A stretch of DNA of 64,000 bases from Streptomyces eurythermus (GCF_014649115.1 NZ_BMSK01000007.1:248525-312524), one strand, 5' to 3'; positions 38,634 through 46,754 are shown, counted from the first letter of the stretch. The notes: generated from the letters alone by a model not told the origin. A program made the numbers and translations.

Positions 38634-39317
38634 TCAAGCTCCTTTCAGTTTCCGCAGCGCCGCCCTGTGGGCCCGGGCGCGCCGCTTCCTTCCCCTGGCC
38701 GCCCGCCGGCAGCGCAGCAGCTCCTCGCCGTACGGCAGCAGCACACACGCGCCGATCGCGACCCCGATGCCCGCCAGATAGCCCGGCGACAGCGGGCGCC
38801 GGCGCGGCAGCAGCCGCCAGGCGTCCGGGTCCCCGCGCCCGCCCCGCAGCAACGACCGCACCTGGTCGGAGTGCAGGCACATCAGGGAGACCAGCCCGCC
38901 GAACGGCAGCGACTCCAGAAAGCTGTGGATGTGCTGCTCGACCGGCTTGACCTCGCGGTCGCTGTCCTCCGCTGTCCGCACGTCCCACAGCGCGGTGGCC
39001 TCGTGCACCGCCGCCGCGCCCAGCTGCACGGCCAGCAGCAGGGGATTGACCTCGTAGCGCAGGGTGAGCGCGATGGGCAGGCCCACCTCCGCCATCATCA
39101 GGGAGTGGATCAGGGATTCCTTCGTCCCCGACGTGTCCTCGATCCGGGTGCGCCGGTGCATCGCCCAGTCGGCGAGCCCCGGCACGAACCAGCCGGGCAG
39201 CAGCCCGTACAGCAGGAACCGCGTCGTGACCTCGCCGACGTCGACCGTCGCGCCCCGCGCGATCTCGGCCGCCTGGCCCGCGGCGCGGGGAGCCGGCCAG
39301 GGCGCCCCCTGCCTCAT
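38634..39317 (-). CDS. Conserved multi-pass membrane protein
   Basis: A 227-aa membrane protein with about four to five predicted helices (FLLYGLLPGWFVPGLADWAM, SLMMAEVGLPIALTLRYEVN, LLAVQLGAAAVHEATALWDV, YLAGIGVAIGACVLLPYG) and an Arg-rich C-terminal tail. Conserved His/Asp/Glu residues such as HRRTRIEDTSGTKESLIHSL and REVKPVEQHIHSF could bind metal. I do not recognise an experimentally studied family. The ATG at 39317 overlaps the DUF2795 stop (ATGA), and PfpI follows 6 bp after its stop, so it is the middle gene of a three-gene stress operon. Confidence 0.82.
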   Translation of the reverse strand: MRQGAPWPAPRAAGQAAEIARGATVDVGEVTTRFLLYGLLPGWFVPGLADWAMHRRTRIEDTSGTKESLIHSLMMAEVGLPIALTLRYEVNPLLLAVQLGAAAVHEATALWDVRTAEDSDREVKPVEQHIHSFLESLPFGGLVSLMCLHSDQVRSLLRGGRGDPDAWRLLPRRRPLSPGYLAGIGVAIGACVLLPYGEELLRCRRAARGRKRRARAHRAALRKLKGA

Positions 39318-39691
39318 GCGCCCTCCACCAGCGCCTCGGCCAGCTGTTGCAGGTTCTCGTACCGGTCCTGGTGGGGCAGACCGGCGACGGCGTCGATCAG
39401 TGTGCCGGGCGCGTTGCTCCGGCGCAGCGCCCGGGCCAGCTCGCCCGGCTTCGCGGGGAAGGCGTGCCGGCTCAGGTGCCGGGCCAGCTCCAGCCGGGTC
39501 CGCTCCAGGGACGCCGGGGACCCGAGGCCGCCCACCGGGCCGCTCCAGACCTCCGGGTCGTCGTCCGCGGCCGGCTCCGGGTCGTGCCACTCCTCCACGC
39601 GCGTGGGATGGCCGGACCGCAGCAGCCCCTTCAGCTCGTGCTTCATCTCGTCGTCCCGGTGGACGTTCAGCCGGTCACTGCCTCGCTGCAT
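39314..39691 (-). CDS. DUF2795 domain protein
   Basis: A 125-aa protein. The N-terminal half is charged and probably disordered; residues about 68-125 form a DUF2795 domain (LARHLSRHAFPAKPGELARA, then DRYENLQQLAEALVEG). The family is small, helical and of unknown function. The ATG at 39691 is chosen because GGAGG lies 5 nt upstream and the predicted start point lies 26 nt before it; the longer frame would begin upstream of the promoter. It is the first gene of the DUF2795-membrane-PfpI operon. Confidence 0.82.
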   Translation of the reverse strand: MQRGSDRLNVHRDDEMKHELKGLLRSGHPTRVEEWHDPEPAADDDPEVWSGPVGGLGSPASLERTRLELARHLSRHAFPAKPGELARALRRSNAPGTLIDAVAGLPHQDRYENLQQLAEALVEGA

Positions 39692-39723
39692 ATCTCCCTC
39701 CAAGGGTCGAAGGTCCGCACCGC

Positions 39724-39748
39724 GTACCCGGTGCGGCACGTCCGACAC
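39724..39748 (-). promoter_or_regulatory. Sigma-B-like promoter GTGT-N15-GGGTAC for the DUF2795-PfpI operon
   Basis: On the minus strand GTGT (39745-39748) and GGGTAC (39724-39729) are exactly 15 bp apart. The start point near 39717 leaves a leader of about 26 nt carrying GGAGG. It is identical in boxes and spacing to the promoter at 37708-37732. Confidence 0.65.
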
Positions 39749-39803
39749 GGGCTTTCGCGTCCGGCACGGGACTCGTCCCGCACGTGCGGTCCCTGCGTCG
39801 CGG

Positions 39804-41600
39804 TCACTGTTTGGTCCGGCCGGGCAGGAACTCCTGCACCTTCGCCTTCAGGCCCTGCTTGATCACCGAACCCCGGTCGGCGTCGCCCTTCAGGATCGAC
39901 GCGGCCGTCGCCTCCATCTGCTCCCAGCTGGCGTGCGGCGGGATCGGCGGCACGGCGGGGTCGGTGAGGAACTCCAGCACCGCCGGCCCGTCCGCCTCCA
40001 GCCCGGCCCGCCAGGCCGCCTCCACGTCCTCCGGCTTCTCCACCCGGATGCCGGTCAGCCCGAGCGAACGGGCGAACGCCGCGTACTGCACATCCGGGAT
40101 CGACTGCGACGGCAGGAACGAGGGGGCGCCCTCCATGGCCCGCATCTCCCAGGTCACCTGGTTCAGGTCCTGGTTGTTCCACACGGCCACCACCAGCCGC
40201 GGATCCGACCACAGGTCCCGGTACTTGGCCGCCGTGATCATCTCCGCCAGCCCGTTCATCTGCATCGCGCCGTCGCCGACCAGCGCGAACACCGGGCGGT
40301 CCGGGTGCGCGAACTTCGCCCCGATCGCGTACGGCACGCCCGGGCCCATCGTCGCCAGCGTCCCGGACAGCGAACCGCGCATGCCCGGCCGCATCGTGAT
40401 GTGCCGCGCGTACCAGTTGGCGACCGAACCGGAGTCCGAGGTCAGGATCGCGTTGTCCGGCAGCAGCGCGTCCAGCGACCGGGCCACGTACTCGGGGTTG
40501 ATCGGGTCGGCCGCCACCGCGGCCCGCCGCTCCATCGTCTGGTGCCAGCGCTTCACGTTCGCGCACACCGTGTCGTGCCACTTGCGGCTGCGCCCCTCCG
40601 CCTTCAGCAGCGGGATCAGCCGGCGCAGCGTGGCCTGCGCGTCGCCGACCAGGTTCACCTCGTACGGGTAGCGCATGCCGATCATGTGCGCGTCGATGTC
40701 GATCTGCACCGCGCGCGCCTTGCCGAACTCCGGCATGAACTGCGTGTACGGGAACGACGAGCCGATGGTCAGCAGCGTGTCGCAGTCCCGCATCAGCTCG
40801 TACGACGGCCGGCTGCCGAGCAGCCCGATCGGGCCCGTCACATACGGCAGCTCGTCACTGAGCACGTCCTTGCCGAGCAGCGCCTTCGCCACGCCCGCAC
40901 CGAGCAGCTCGGCGACCTCGCGGACCTCCGCGACCGCCCCCGCCGCGCCCTGGCCGACCAGCACGGCCACCTTCTCGCCCGCGTTCAGCACGTCCGCCGC
41001 CCGGCGCAGCGCGTCGTCGGTCGGGGTCGCCGTGAAGTCGCTCATCCCCAGGCTGGACGGCACCATCTTGAACGCGTGCGTGGGCGGCGAGTAGTCCAGC
41101 TCCTGCACATCGCCCGGAATGATCAGCGCGGTCGGGCAGCGCCGGGCGTACGCGGTACGGATCGCCCGGTCCAGGACGTTCGGCAGCTGCTCGGGCACCG
41201 TCACCGTCTCCACGAACTCCGAGGCGACGTCCTTGTACAGCGTGTGCAGGTCGACTTCCTGCTGGTAGGAGCCGCCCATCGCGGTCCGGTTGGTCTGGCC
41301 GACGATGGCCAGCACGGGTACGTGGTCCAGCTTCGCGTCGTAGAGGCCGTTGAGCAGGTGGATGGCGCCGGGTCCGGAGGTCGCCGCGCATACCCCGAGG
41401 CGTCCGCTGAACTTCGCGTACCCGACCGCCTCGAAGGCGGACATCTCCTCGTGCCGGGACTGGACGAACCGCGGCTGGTTCTCGGCGCGGCCCCAGGCGG
41501 CGAGCAGTCCGTTGATGCCGTCGCCCGGATAGCCGAAAACCTCCTCCACGCCCCAAGCGCGCAGGCGTTCGAGGATGTGGTCCGAGACCTTGGTGCTCAT
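39804..41600 (-). CDS. Thiamine-diphosphate pyruvate oxidase/dehydrogenase (PoxB-like)
   Basis: A 598-aa ThDP enzyme of the pyruvate oxidase/acetolactate synthase family, most like quinone-dependent pyruvate dehydrogenase, which turns pyruvate into acetate and CO2 and passes electrons to the membrane. The catalytic glutamate is in FVQSRHEEMSAFEAVGYAKF (near 50), the central FAD-type domain covers about 190-330, and the ThDP motif is ALVGDGAMQMNG with NNQD following (near 425-455). The C terminus is charged and may carry membrane association, as in PoxB. The start has GGGAGG upstream. A GTTT-N15-GGTCAC promoter (41654-41678) links it to the stress set. Acetolactate synthase activity is a less likely alternative. 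Confidence 0.87.
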   Translation of the reverse strand: MSTKVSDHILERLRAWGVEEVFGYPGDGINGLLAAWGRAENQPRFVQSRHEEMSAFEAVGYAKFSGRLGVCAATSGPGAIHLLNGLYDAKLDHVPVLAIVGQTNRTAMGGSYQQEVDLHTLYKDVASEFVETVTVPEQLPNVLDRAIRTAYARRCPTALIIPGDVQELDYSPPTHAFKMVPSSLGMSDFTATPTDDALRRAADVLNAGEKVAVLVGQGAAGAVAEVREVAELLGAGVAKALLGKDVLSDELPYVTGPIGLLGSRPSYELMRDCDTLLTIGSSFPYTQFMPEFGKARAVQIDIDAHMIGMRYPYEVNLVGDAQATLRRLIPLLKAEGRSRKWHDTVCANVKRWHQTMERRAAVAADPINPEYVARSLDALLPDNAILTSDSGSVANWYARHITMRPGMRGSLSGTLATMGPGVPYAIGAKFAHPDRPVFALVGDGAMQMNGLAEMITAAKYRDLWSDPRLVVAVWNNQDLNQVTWEMRAMEGAPSFLPSQSIPDVQYAAFARSLGLTGIRVEKPEDVEAAWRAGLEADGPAVLEFLTDPAVPPIPPHASWEQMEATAASILKGDADRGSVIKQGLKAKVQEFLPGRTKQ

Positions 41601-41653
41601 GGACAGACCTCCCGGTGGAGAGCGAAGCGGACGATCCGGTCAGCTCGTACCGA

Positions 41654-41678
41654 GTGACCTGCGCGGAGGACGGAAAAC
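41654..41678 (-). promoter_or_regulatory. Sigma-B-like promoter GTTT-N15-GGTCAC for the pyruvate oxidase
   Basis: On the minus strand GTTT (41675-41678) and GGTCAC (41654-41659) are 15 bp apart. The -10 differs by one base from the GGTTAC of the LLM and NDH-2 promoters. The leader would be about 47 nt, with GGGAGG before the ATG at 41600. Confidence 0.5.
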
Positions 41679-41866
41679 CTCCGGGGTGGGGTGGGGGAGC
41701 CGGGCGGGCGGGTGTCACGCGGGGCGGGCGGGGCGCCCACTGACGGCGGGGGCGCGCGCCGGCAAGGGCGTTGTGCGTCCGGACGCCGACAGGCGGCCGG
41801 GTCGCGTGCGTGCGCGGGACAGGGGATGCCGCCGAGTGGGTCCGCCGCCTGCCGGGGTGCGGTCGA

Positions 41867-41917
41867 GTTGGTCGGGTGTGTGCCGGAGCATGGCCGGGTT
41901 GGTCGGGTGTGTGCCGG
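41867..41917. repeat. 20-bp direct repeat in the intergenic region
   Basis: The 20-bp sequence starting GTTGGTCGGG occurs at 41867-41886 and again at 41898-41917, separated by 11 bp. Both copies are exact. They are not part of any gene I can support. They might bind a regulator or simply be a local duplication. Confidence 0.55.
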
Positions 41918-42227
41918 GAGGCGGTCGGCCGTGTATGGCGCGCCACGGGGCGGGGAGCGCCCAGTGTCGTCCCGTGCGTCCCGGTGGCCGTCACCCGCGC
42001 GGCCCCGCGTGTCGCGCGAATGGGCTCCGGCCGCGCGCGGTACGGCGCCGCGCGGGCTGTCATGGCAGCGAGGGCACACCGACCGTGCCCCCGTGGCCGG
42101 GGCGCCGCACGGCGTCGCCGCGGTACGACCGTCCCCCGTGGCCGGGTGCCGCACGCGTCGCCGTGGTGCCGGAGCGCCGGCGTACGGCCGTCCGACCGCC
42201 CGCCGCACCCCGCGAGGAGCCCCGCCC

Positions 42228-43118
42228 ATGCGCCGCACCGCCCGCGCCGCCCTGTCCGTCGCCTTCGCCGCCGGTGCCGTGCTCGCCCTGACCGGGCCCG
42301 CCGCGTCCGCCGCGGCCCCGGTACCGCTCCCGGCGTCATGCGACCCGGTCGCCGGTCCCGTGCCGGCGCCGGTACCGGTTCCGGTTCCGTTGCCGGGCGC
42401 CTTGGGGGCCGCGCCCATAGCCCCCGGTGACGGGACCGGGGCCGGCCCGGCGTGCGAGGACGCTTCCCCCGGAGCCGGCGGGCGCGAGCAGGCCGGTCCG
42501 GACGGGGCCGGCGTCCCCGACGCGAGCGGCCTGGACGGCGCGCCGGACGCCGGAGCCGTGGAGGGCACGGAGAAGGAGGCGACCGGGCCGGCCGGTACGG
42601 GGTGGGACGGCTCGGGGTGGGAGGGGGCCGGGCAGGTCGGCGGGGGAGAGGACGCGGGCGGACGGGAGGGGGCCGGGCAGGTCGGCGGGGGAGAGGACGC
42701 GGGCGGACGGGAGGGGGCCGGGCAGGTCGGCGGAGGCCAGGAGACGGGCGGGCCCGATGGGGGAGGTCGGGACGGTGGCGGCCGGGACGGCGGAAGCCCG
42801 GACGGTGGTGGGCCGGACGGTGGCGGGCGGGAGTGCTCGGGTGGGGATTCCTGCGCGGAGGACGGTCACCCGTGCGGGGAATCCCGCGACGCGGCCTGCT
42901 CCGACGACGGCCACGCCTGCCGTACGGCCCCCGACGCCGACGGCTGCCGCCCGGCCGGTGTCCAGTACGGCGTGGACGCCGGGGCGGGCGGCACCTTCGA
43001 GGACTCGGTCCCCGCGCTCGCCGCCGGCGCCGCCCTGATCGCCGCCGCCTGCGCGGGAGCCGGCTACCGGCTGTACGGCCGCTCGCGACTCGCGGCGGGC
43101 CGGTCCGCCGAAATGTGA
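42228..43118 (+). CDS. Repeat-rich secreted or cell-wall-associated protein with C-terminal membrane helix
   Basis: A 296-aa exported protein. Residues 1-29 form a signal peptide (RRTARAALSVAFAAGAVLAL, cleaved near ASAAAP). About 30-65 are Pro/Val-rich, about 65-210 are extremely Gly/Asp-rich with exact 15-residue repeats (REGAGQVGGGEDAGG), and about 210-255 contain seven cysteines that could form disulfides. Residues 265-285 are a transmembrane helix (ALAAGAALIAAACAGAGYRL) before a short basic tail. The layout suggests a surface-anchored spacer protein. No known family is recognised. GAGGAG lies 8 nt before the ATG. Confidence 0.72.
   Translation: MRRTARAALSVAFAAGAVLALTGPAASAAAPVPLPASCDPVAGPVPAPVPVPVPLPGALGAAPIAPGDGTGAGPACEDASPGAGGREQAGPDGAGVPDASGLDGAPDAGAVEGTEKEATGPAGTGWDGSGWEGAGQVGGGEDAGGREGAGQVGGGEDAGGREGAGQVGGGQETGGPDGGGRDGGGRDGGSPDGGGPDGGGRECSGGDSCAEDGHPCGESRDAACSDDGHACRTAPDADGCRPAGVQYGVDAGAGGTFEDSVPALAAGAALIAAACAGAGYRLYGRSRLAAGRSAEM
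42618..42752 (+). repeat. 45-bp tandem repeats inside the secreted protein gene
   Basis: Two full, nearly identical 45-bp units (42618-42662 and 42663-42707) and a third diverging unit from 42708 encode 15-residue repeats. The unit length is a multiple of three, so the repeats keep the frame. Copy number is likely to vary between strains. Confidence 0.8.
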
Positions 43119-43385
43119 CCCCGGCAACAGCGGCGACCGCCCATGGACAGCCGTACGCCGGGTACACGCCGTCGCGAGGGCACCGGCGCCGCCCCACCGG
43201 CACCATCCGCCCCGCGGCCCCCGGACCCGAAACGCACGGTCACGGCAAGAACGGACCCGGCACGAGGGACCCGGACGACACGGACGAGGAACACGGACCG
43301 GCGGTCATCAGGCGGGAGGGCGGCCCCGGGGAACGCACGGCCCGGGCGGGCGGTACAACGGCACCACGGACTCGCGGAGGCGGAC

Positions 43386-45062
43386 ATGCGGCGCACGGAC
43401 CCGGAGCGAGACCACCGGGACGGCCACGGCCCCGCCCACCGCGGCGAGACCCAGGGTGCCGCCCACCGCGGAGGTGAAGAGGGCCCCGTTCCCCGCAGTG
43501 AGGACCACGGCCCCGACCATCACCGGGACGGCCACGGCCCGGCCCCCCGAGGCGAAGCCCAGGGTGCCGCTCCCCGCGGTGAGCACGGCGGCTCCGTCCC
43601 CCGCGAAGTGAGCCCAGGTCCCGCCCACCGCGAGGTGAGCCCAGATCCCGCCCCCCGCGGGGGTGAAGAGGACCCCGTTCCCCGCAGTGAGGGCCGCGGC
43701 CCCGACCATCACCGGGACAGCCACGACCCCGCCCACCGCGGTGAGGACCAGAATCCGGCCGACCGTCGGCACGGCCACGGCCCCGCCCCCCGCCGGAACG
43801 GTCACAACCCCGCCCGCCCCCGTGAGGACCACGGTCCCGTCCGCTACGGCCCGCCGCTGCCCGGCGATGGTCTGCCCGTGCTGCCCGAGTTGTCCGCCGT
43901 GGTCGCCGCCGCGGCGGGCCGTGCCGACGCGCAGCCCGTCGGCGGTGCCCCCGCCCTGCTGGAGGCGGCCTGCGGCTACTGGACCCGGCGCGGGCTGTCC
44001 TGCGTCCCCGACCGGATCGCCGCGGGCCCTGGCGCCCCCGCGCTGCTGCTCGCCATCACCGCCGCGCTGGCCGGGGAGGGCGCCGACATCCTCGTACCCC
44101 GCCCCTGCGCCGCCTGGTGGGCGCCGTACGCACGGCTTCTCGGCCGGCCCGTGTTCCATGTGCCGACCCCCGCCGAGGGCGGCGGCGTCCCCGACCCGTA
44201 CGCCCTGCTGGAGACCGTGCGCCGGGTCCGCGCCGAGGGCGGCGACCCCCGGCTGCTGGTGCTGTCCGTCGCCGACGACCCCACCGCCACCGTCGCCCCG
44301 CCCGAACTGCTGCACGAGACCGTCGAGGCCGCCACCGCCGAGGGCCTCCACCTGGTCAGCGACGAGACCTGGCGCGACACCCTGCACGCACCGCACGAGA
44401 CCGTCCTGCTCAGCCCGGCCGAGATGTGGCCCGACGACGTCACCGTCGTCACCGACCTGGCCGGTGCCCTGCTGCCCGCCGGATGGCCCGCCGCCGTCGC
44501 GCGCTTCCCGGCCACCGGAGCCGGACGGCGGCTGCACGCGCGCGTGCTCGACGTGCTCACCGCCCTCGGCGCGCGGCTCGCCGTACCGGTCGCCGCGGCG
44601 GCCTGCTACGCCCTCGACGAGCCGCCGCCCGTCACCGAACGCAGGGAGGCCACCGTCCGGCTGCACGCGCGCGTGGCCGCCGCCGCGTACGCCGCCGTGG
44701 TCGCCGCCGGCGCACTCGCCCGGCCCCCGCAGGCCGGCCGTCACCTGTACGCCGACCTCGCGCCGCTGCGCGAGCCGCTGGCGGCCCGAGGGGCCGGGGA
44801 CGCCCAGGAACTGGAGGACCTCCTGACCGCCCGGCTCGGCATGCCCGCGCCCGGCGGCCACCGCTTCGGCGACGACCTCGGGGCGCTGCGCGTACGGCTC
44901 GCCACCGGACCCCTGCTGGGCGGCACGGACGAGGAGCGCACCGAAAGCCTCGTGTCACCCGCACCGCTGGAACTGCCACACGTGCAACGCGCGTTGGTCT
45001 CCTTGAGGTCGGCCTTCGACGATCTCCGCGACGACGCTCAGCGATGGGAGCCTCCTCGATGA
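43386..45062 (+). CDS. Aminotransferase-fold protein lacking the PLP lysine, with a repetitive N-terminal region
   Basis: A 558-aa protein. Residues 1-150 are low-complexity His/Arg/Gly/Glu repeats (HRDGHGPAPRGEAQGAAPRG-like), probably disordered. Residues about 155-558 have the fold type I (aspartate-aminotransferase class) pattern, with SDETWRDTLH at the pyridine-nitrogen aspartate position and LGALRVRLATG at the C-terminal substrate-arginine position. Where the family has SxSKxxxxxGxRxG this protein reads VTDLAGALLPAGWPAAVARF, with no lysine and no arginine. It may therefore not be a standard PLP enzyme. Start 43386 has GGAGG 5 nt upstream; an ATG at 43143 has none. It overlaps the next gene by ATGA. 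Confidence 0.75.
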   Translation: MRRTDPERDHRDGHGPAHRGETQGAAHRGGEEGPVPRSEDHGPDHHRDGHGPAPRGEAQGAAPRGEHGGSVPREVSPGPAHREVSPDPAPRGGEEDPVPRSEGRGPDHHRDSHDPAHRGEDQNPADRRHGHGPAPRRNGHNPARPREDHGPVRYGPPLPGDGLPVLPELSAVVAAAAGRADAQPVGGAPALLEAACGYWTRRGLSCVPDRIAAGPGAPALLLAITAALAGEGADILVPRPCAAWWAPYARLLGRPVFHVPTPAEGGGVPDPYALLETVRRVRAEGGDPRLLVLSVADDPTATVAPPELLHETVEAATAEGLHLVSDETWRDTLHAPHETVLLSPAEMWPDDVTVVTDLAGALLPAGWPAAVARFPATGAGRRLHARVLDVLTALGARLAVPVAAAACYALDEPPPVTERREATVRLHARVAAAAYAAVVAAGALARPPQAGRHLYADLAPLREPLAARGAGDAQELEDLLTARLGMPAPGGHRFGDDLGALRVRLATGPLLGGTDEERTESLVSPAPLELPHVQRALVSLRSAFDDLRDDAQRWEPPR

Positions 45063-46108
45063 CGCAGCAGACGCATGAGCCCGGCCCGGCCGTGACGACC
45101 ACGGCACCCGGTGCGCCGGACCCCCTCGCCGCGCCCTTCCCCCCGCTGGCCGAGCCCCGCCCGCTGGGCGAACACCGGGTCTGGCCGCGCACCTTCCACG
45201 ACCGGCTGACCGCGCCCCTGCCCGGCCTGAAGGGCCTCGCCCGCTTCGCCCGCGAAGGCGCCGTGCGCCCCGGCCCCGACGGCCTCGCCGACATCCCCCG
45301 GCTGCCGTATGAACCGGGCCCGCTGCCCCGTGTCGACAGCCGCACCCTGGCCGTCAGCTGGGCGGGACACGCCAGCTGGGTCGTCCGGATCGGCGGGCTG
45401 ACCGTCCTCACCGACCCGGTCTGGTCCCGCCGCATCCTCGGCACCCCGGCCCGCGTCACCCCCGTGGGCGTGCCCTGGGAGGCCCTGCCCCCCGTCGACG
45501 CCGTCGTCATCAGCCACAACCACTACGACCACCTGGACGCCCCCACCCTGCGCCGGCTCCCGCGCGACACCCCGGTCTTCGCGCCCGCGGGCCTCGGCGG
45601 CTGGTTCCGCCGCCGCCGGTTCACCCGCGTCACCGAGCTGGACTGGTGGGAGGGCGCCGAACTGTCCGGCACCCGCTTCGACTTCGTCCCCGCCCACCAC
45701 TGGTCCAAGCGCACCCTCACCGACACCTGCCGGAGCCTGTGGGGTGGCTGGGTCCTCACCGCTCCCGACGGACAGCGCCTCTACTTCGCCGGCGACACCG
45801 GCTACGGCCACTGGTTCTCCCGCATCGGCCGCCGCTACCCCGGCATCGACCTGGCCCTGATGCCCATCGGCGCCTACGACCCCCGCTGGTGGCTCAGCGA
45901 CGTCCACTGCGACCCCGAGGAGGCGGTCCAGGCCACCCTGGACCTCGGCGCCCGCCGTATGGCCCCCATGCACTGGGGCACGTTCATCCTCTCGGCGGAA
46001 CCGGTCCTGGAACCGCTCACCCGGGTGAGGGCCGCCTGGGAGAAGGCGGGGCTGGAACGCGATGACCTGTGGGACCTCCCGGTCGGCGCTTCCAGAGTGC
46101 TGAGCTGA
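45059..46108 (+). CDS. Metallo-beta-lactamase-fold hydrolase, NAPE-PLD/UlaG-like
   Basis: A 349-aa MBL-fold enzyme. The metal motif is ISHNHYDHLD (H-x-H-x-D-H, near 150), then VPAHHWSKRTLTDTCRSLWG near 210, FAGDTGYGHWF (Asp ligand, near 245) and the final histidines in APMHWGTF near 305. This set of motifs is typical of N-acylphosphatidylethanolamine phospholipase D-like proteins, which in animals release N-acylethanolamines from lipids. Bacterial members have uncertain substrates. It is translationally coupled to the aminotransferase-fold gene (ATGA), with GGGAG 8 nt upstream. No signal peptide is seen. Confidence 0.88.
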   Translation: MTQQTHEPGPAVTTTAPGAPDPLAAPFPPLAEPRPLGEHRVWPRTFHDRLTAPLPGLKGLARFAREGAVRPGPDGLADIPRLPYEPGPLPRVDSRTLAVSWAGHASWVVRIGGLTVLTDPVWSRRILGTPARVTPVGVPWEALPPVDAVVISHNHYDHLDAPTLRRLPRDTPVFAPAGLGGWFRRRRFTRVTELDWWEGAELSGTRFDFVPAHHWSKRTLTDTCRSLWGGWVLTAPDGQRLYFAGDTGYGHWFSRIGRRYPGIDLALMPIGAYDPRWWLSDVHCDPEEAVQATLDLGARRMAPMHWGTFILSAEPVLEPLTRVRAAWEKAGLERDDLWDLPVGASRVLS

Positions 46109-46130
46109 GACAGACCCCCCTGCGGAGACC

Positions 46131-46754
46131 TCATCCGGCGGCGGCCCGCACCCGCCGCCACACGCCGGGCACCGCGCTGAGCAGGACCGTCAGCACCACC
46201 GCCAGCACCACCCCCTCCCACGGCTCCTCGAACAGCGAACCCCCCACGATGCCGATCACCTGATACGTGGCCGCCCAGGCCAGACACGCCGGCAGATTCC
46301 CCCGCGCGAACCTGCGCAGCGGCCACTCGGCCATCAGGCACGCCAGCATCACCGGTATCCGCCCCGCCGGGACGAGCCGGGACAGCACCAGCACGGCGGT
46401 CCCGTGCCCGGCCAGCTTCTCCCGCGCCTGGGCCAGCCGCTCCTCCGGCGCCCGGGCCCGGATCGCCGCCAGCCACCGCGACCCGCTCCTGGACCGCATC
46501 CCGCGCCGGCCCAGCCAGTACAGCGCCGCGTCCCCCAGGAACGCGGCCAGCGACGCCGTCACGAACACCAGCGCCGGCGAGTACGGCGCCCTCTGATGGA
46601 ACGCGACCACCGCCGCCGAACTCACCAGCGCGCCCGTCGGCACCACCGGCACCAGCGCCCCGATCAGCACCAGCAGGAACAACGACGGATAGCCCACCGC
46701 CTGCTGCGTGGACTCGGGTGTCACGGTGGCCGACGCGGCGGCGAGCCAGGTCAC
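46131..46754 (-). CDS. DedA/VTT-domain membrane protein
   Basis: A 207-aa integral membrane protein of the DedA/SNARE-associated (VTT) family: SLFLLVLIGALVPVVPTGAL, FLGDAALYWLGRRGM and the family block VLSRLVPAGRIPVMLACLMA, with helices through the C terminus. DedA proteins flip or recycle membrane lipids such as undecaprenyl phosphate and influence envelope homeostasis. Its GTG start overlaps the stop codon of the MBL-fold gene upstream on the same strand (GTGA), so the two are coupled. Confidence 0.87.
   Translation of the reverse strand: MTWLAAASATVTPESTQQAVGYPSLFLLVLIGALVPVVPTGALVSSAAVVAFHQRAPYSPALVFVTASLAAFLGDAALYWLGRRGMRSRSGSRWLAAIRARAPEERLAQAREKLAGHGTAVLVLSRLVPAGRIPVMLACLMAEWPLRRFARGNLPACLAWAATYQVIGIVGGSLFEEPWEGVVLAVVLTVLLSAVPGVWRRVRAAAG

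Larger units (their letters stand above)
41601..42227. other. Intergenic region upstream of poxB-like and secreted-protein genes
   Basis: No convincing gene is seen in these 627 bases; several open frames exist on both strands but lack ribosome sites and family resemblance. It contains the poxB promoter (41654-41678), a perfect 20-bp direct repeat (41867-41886 and 41898-41917) and a looser tandem repetition of GCCGCAC/GTCGCCG-type sequence between about 42085 and 42180. The right end holds the ribosome site of the secreted protein gene. Confidence 0.5.

Noticed and set aside
42618..42752. 45-bp repeats considered as a CRISPR array
   Set aside because: The units are directly adjacent without spacers, are multiples of three and lie in frame inside a secreted-protein gene. 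No cas genes are present.
43143..43385. Upstream extension of the aminotransferase-fold gene to an ATG at 43143
   Set aside because: That ATG has no ribosome site, whereas the ATG at 43386 has GGAGG 5 nt upstream. The extra 81 residues are compositionally biased and matched to no family.
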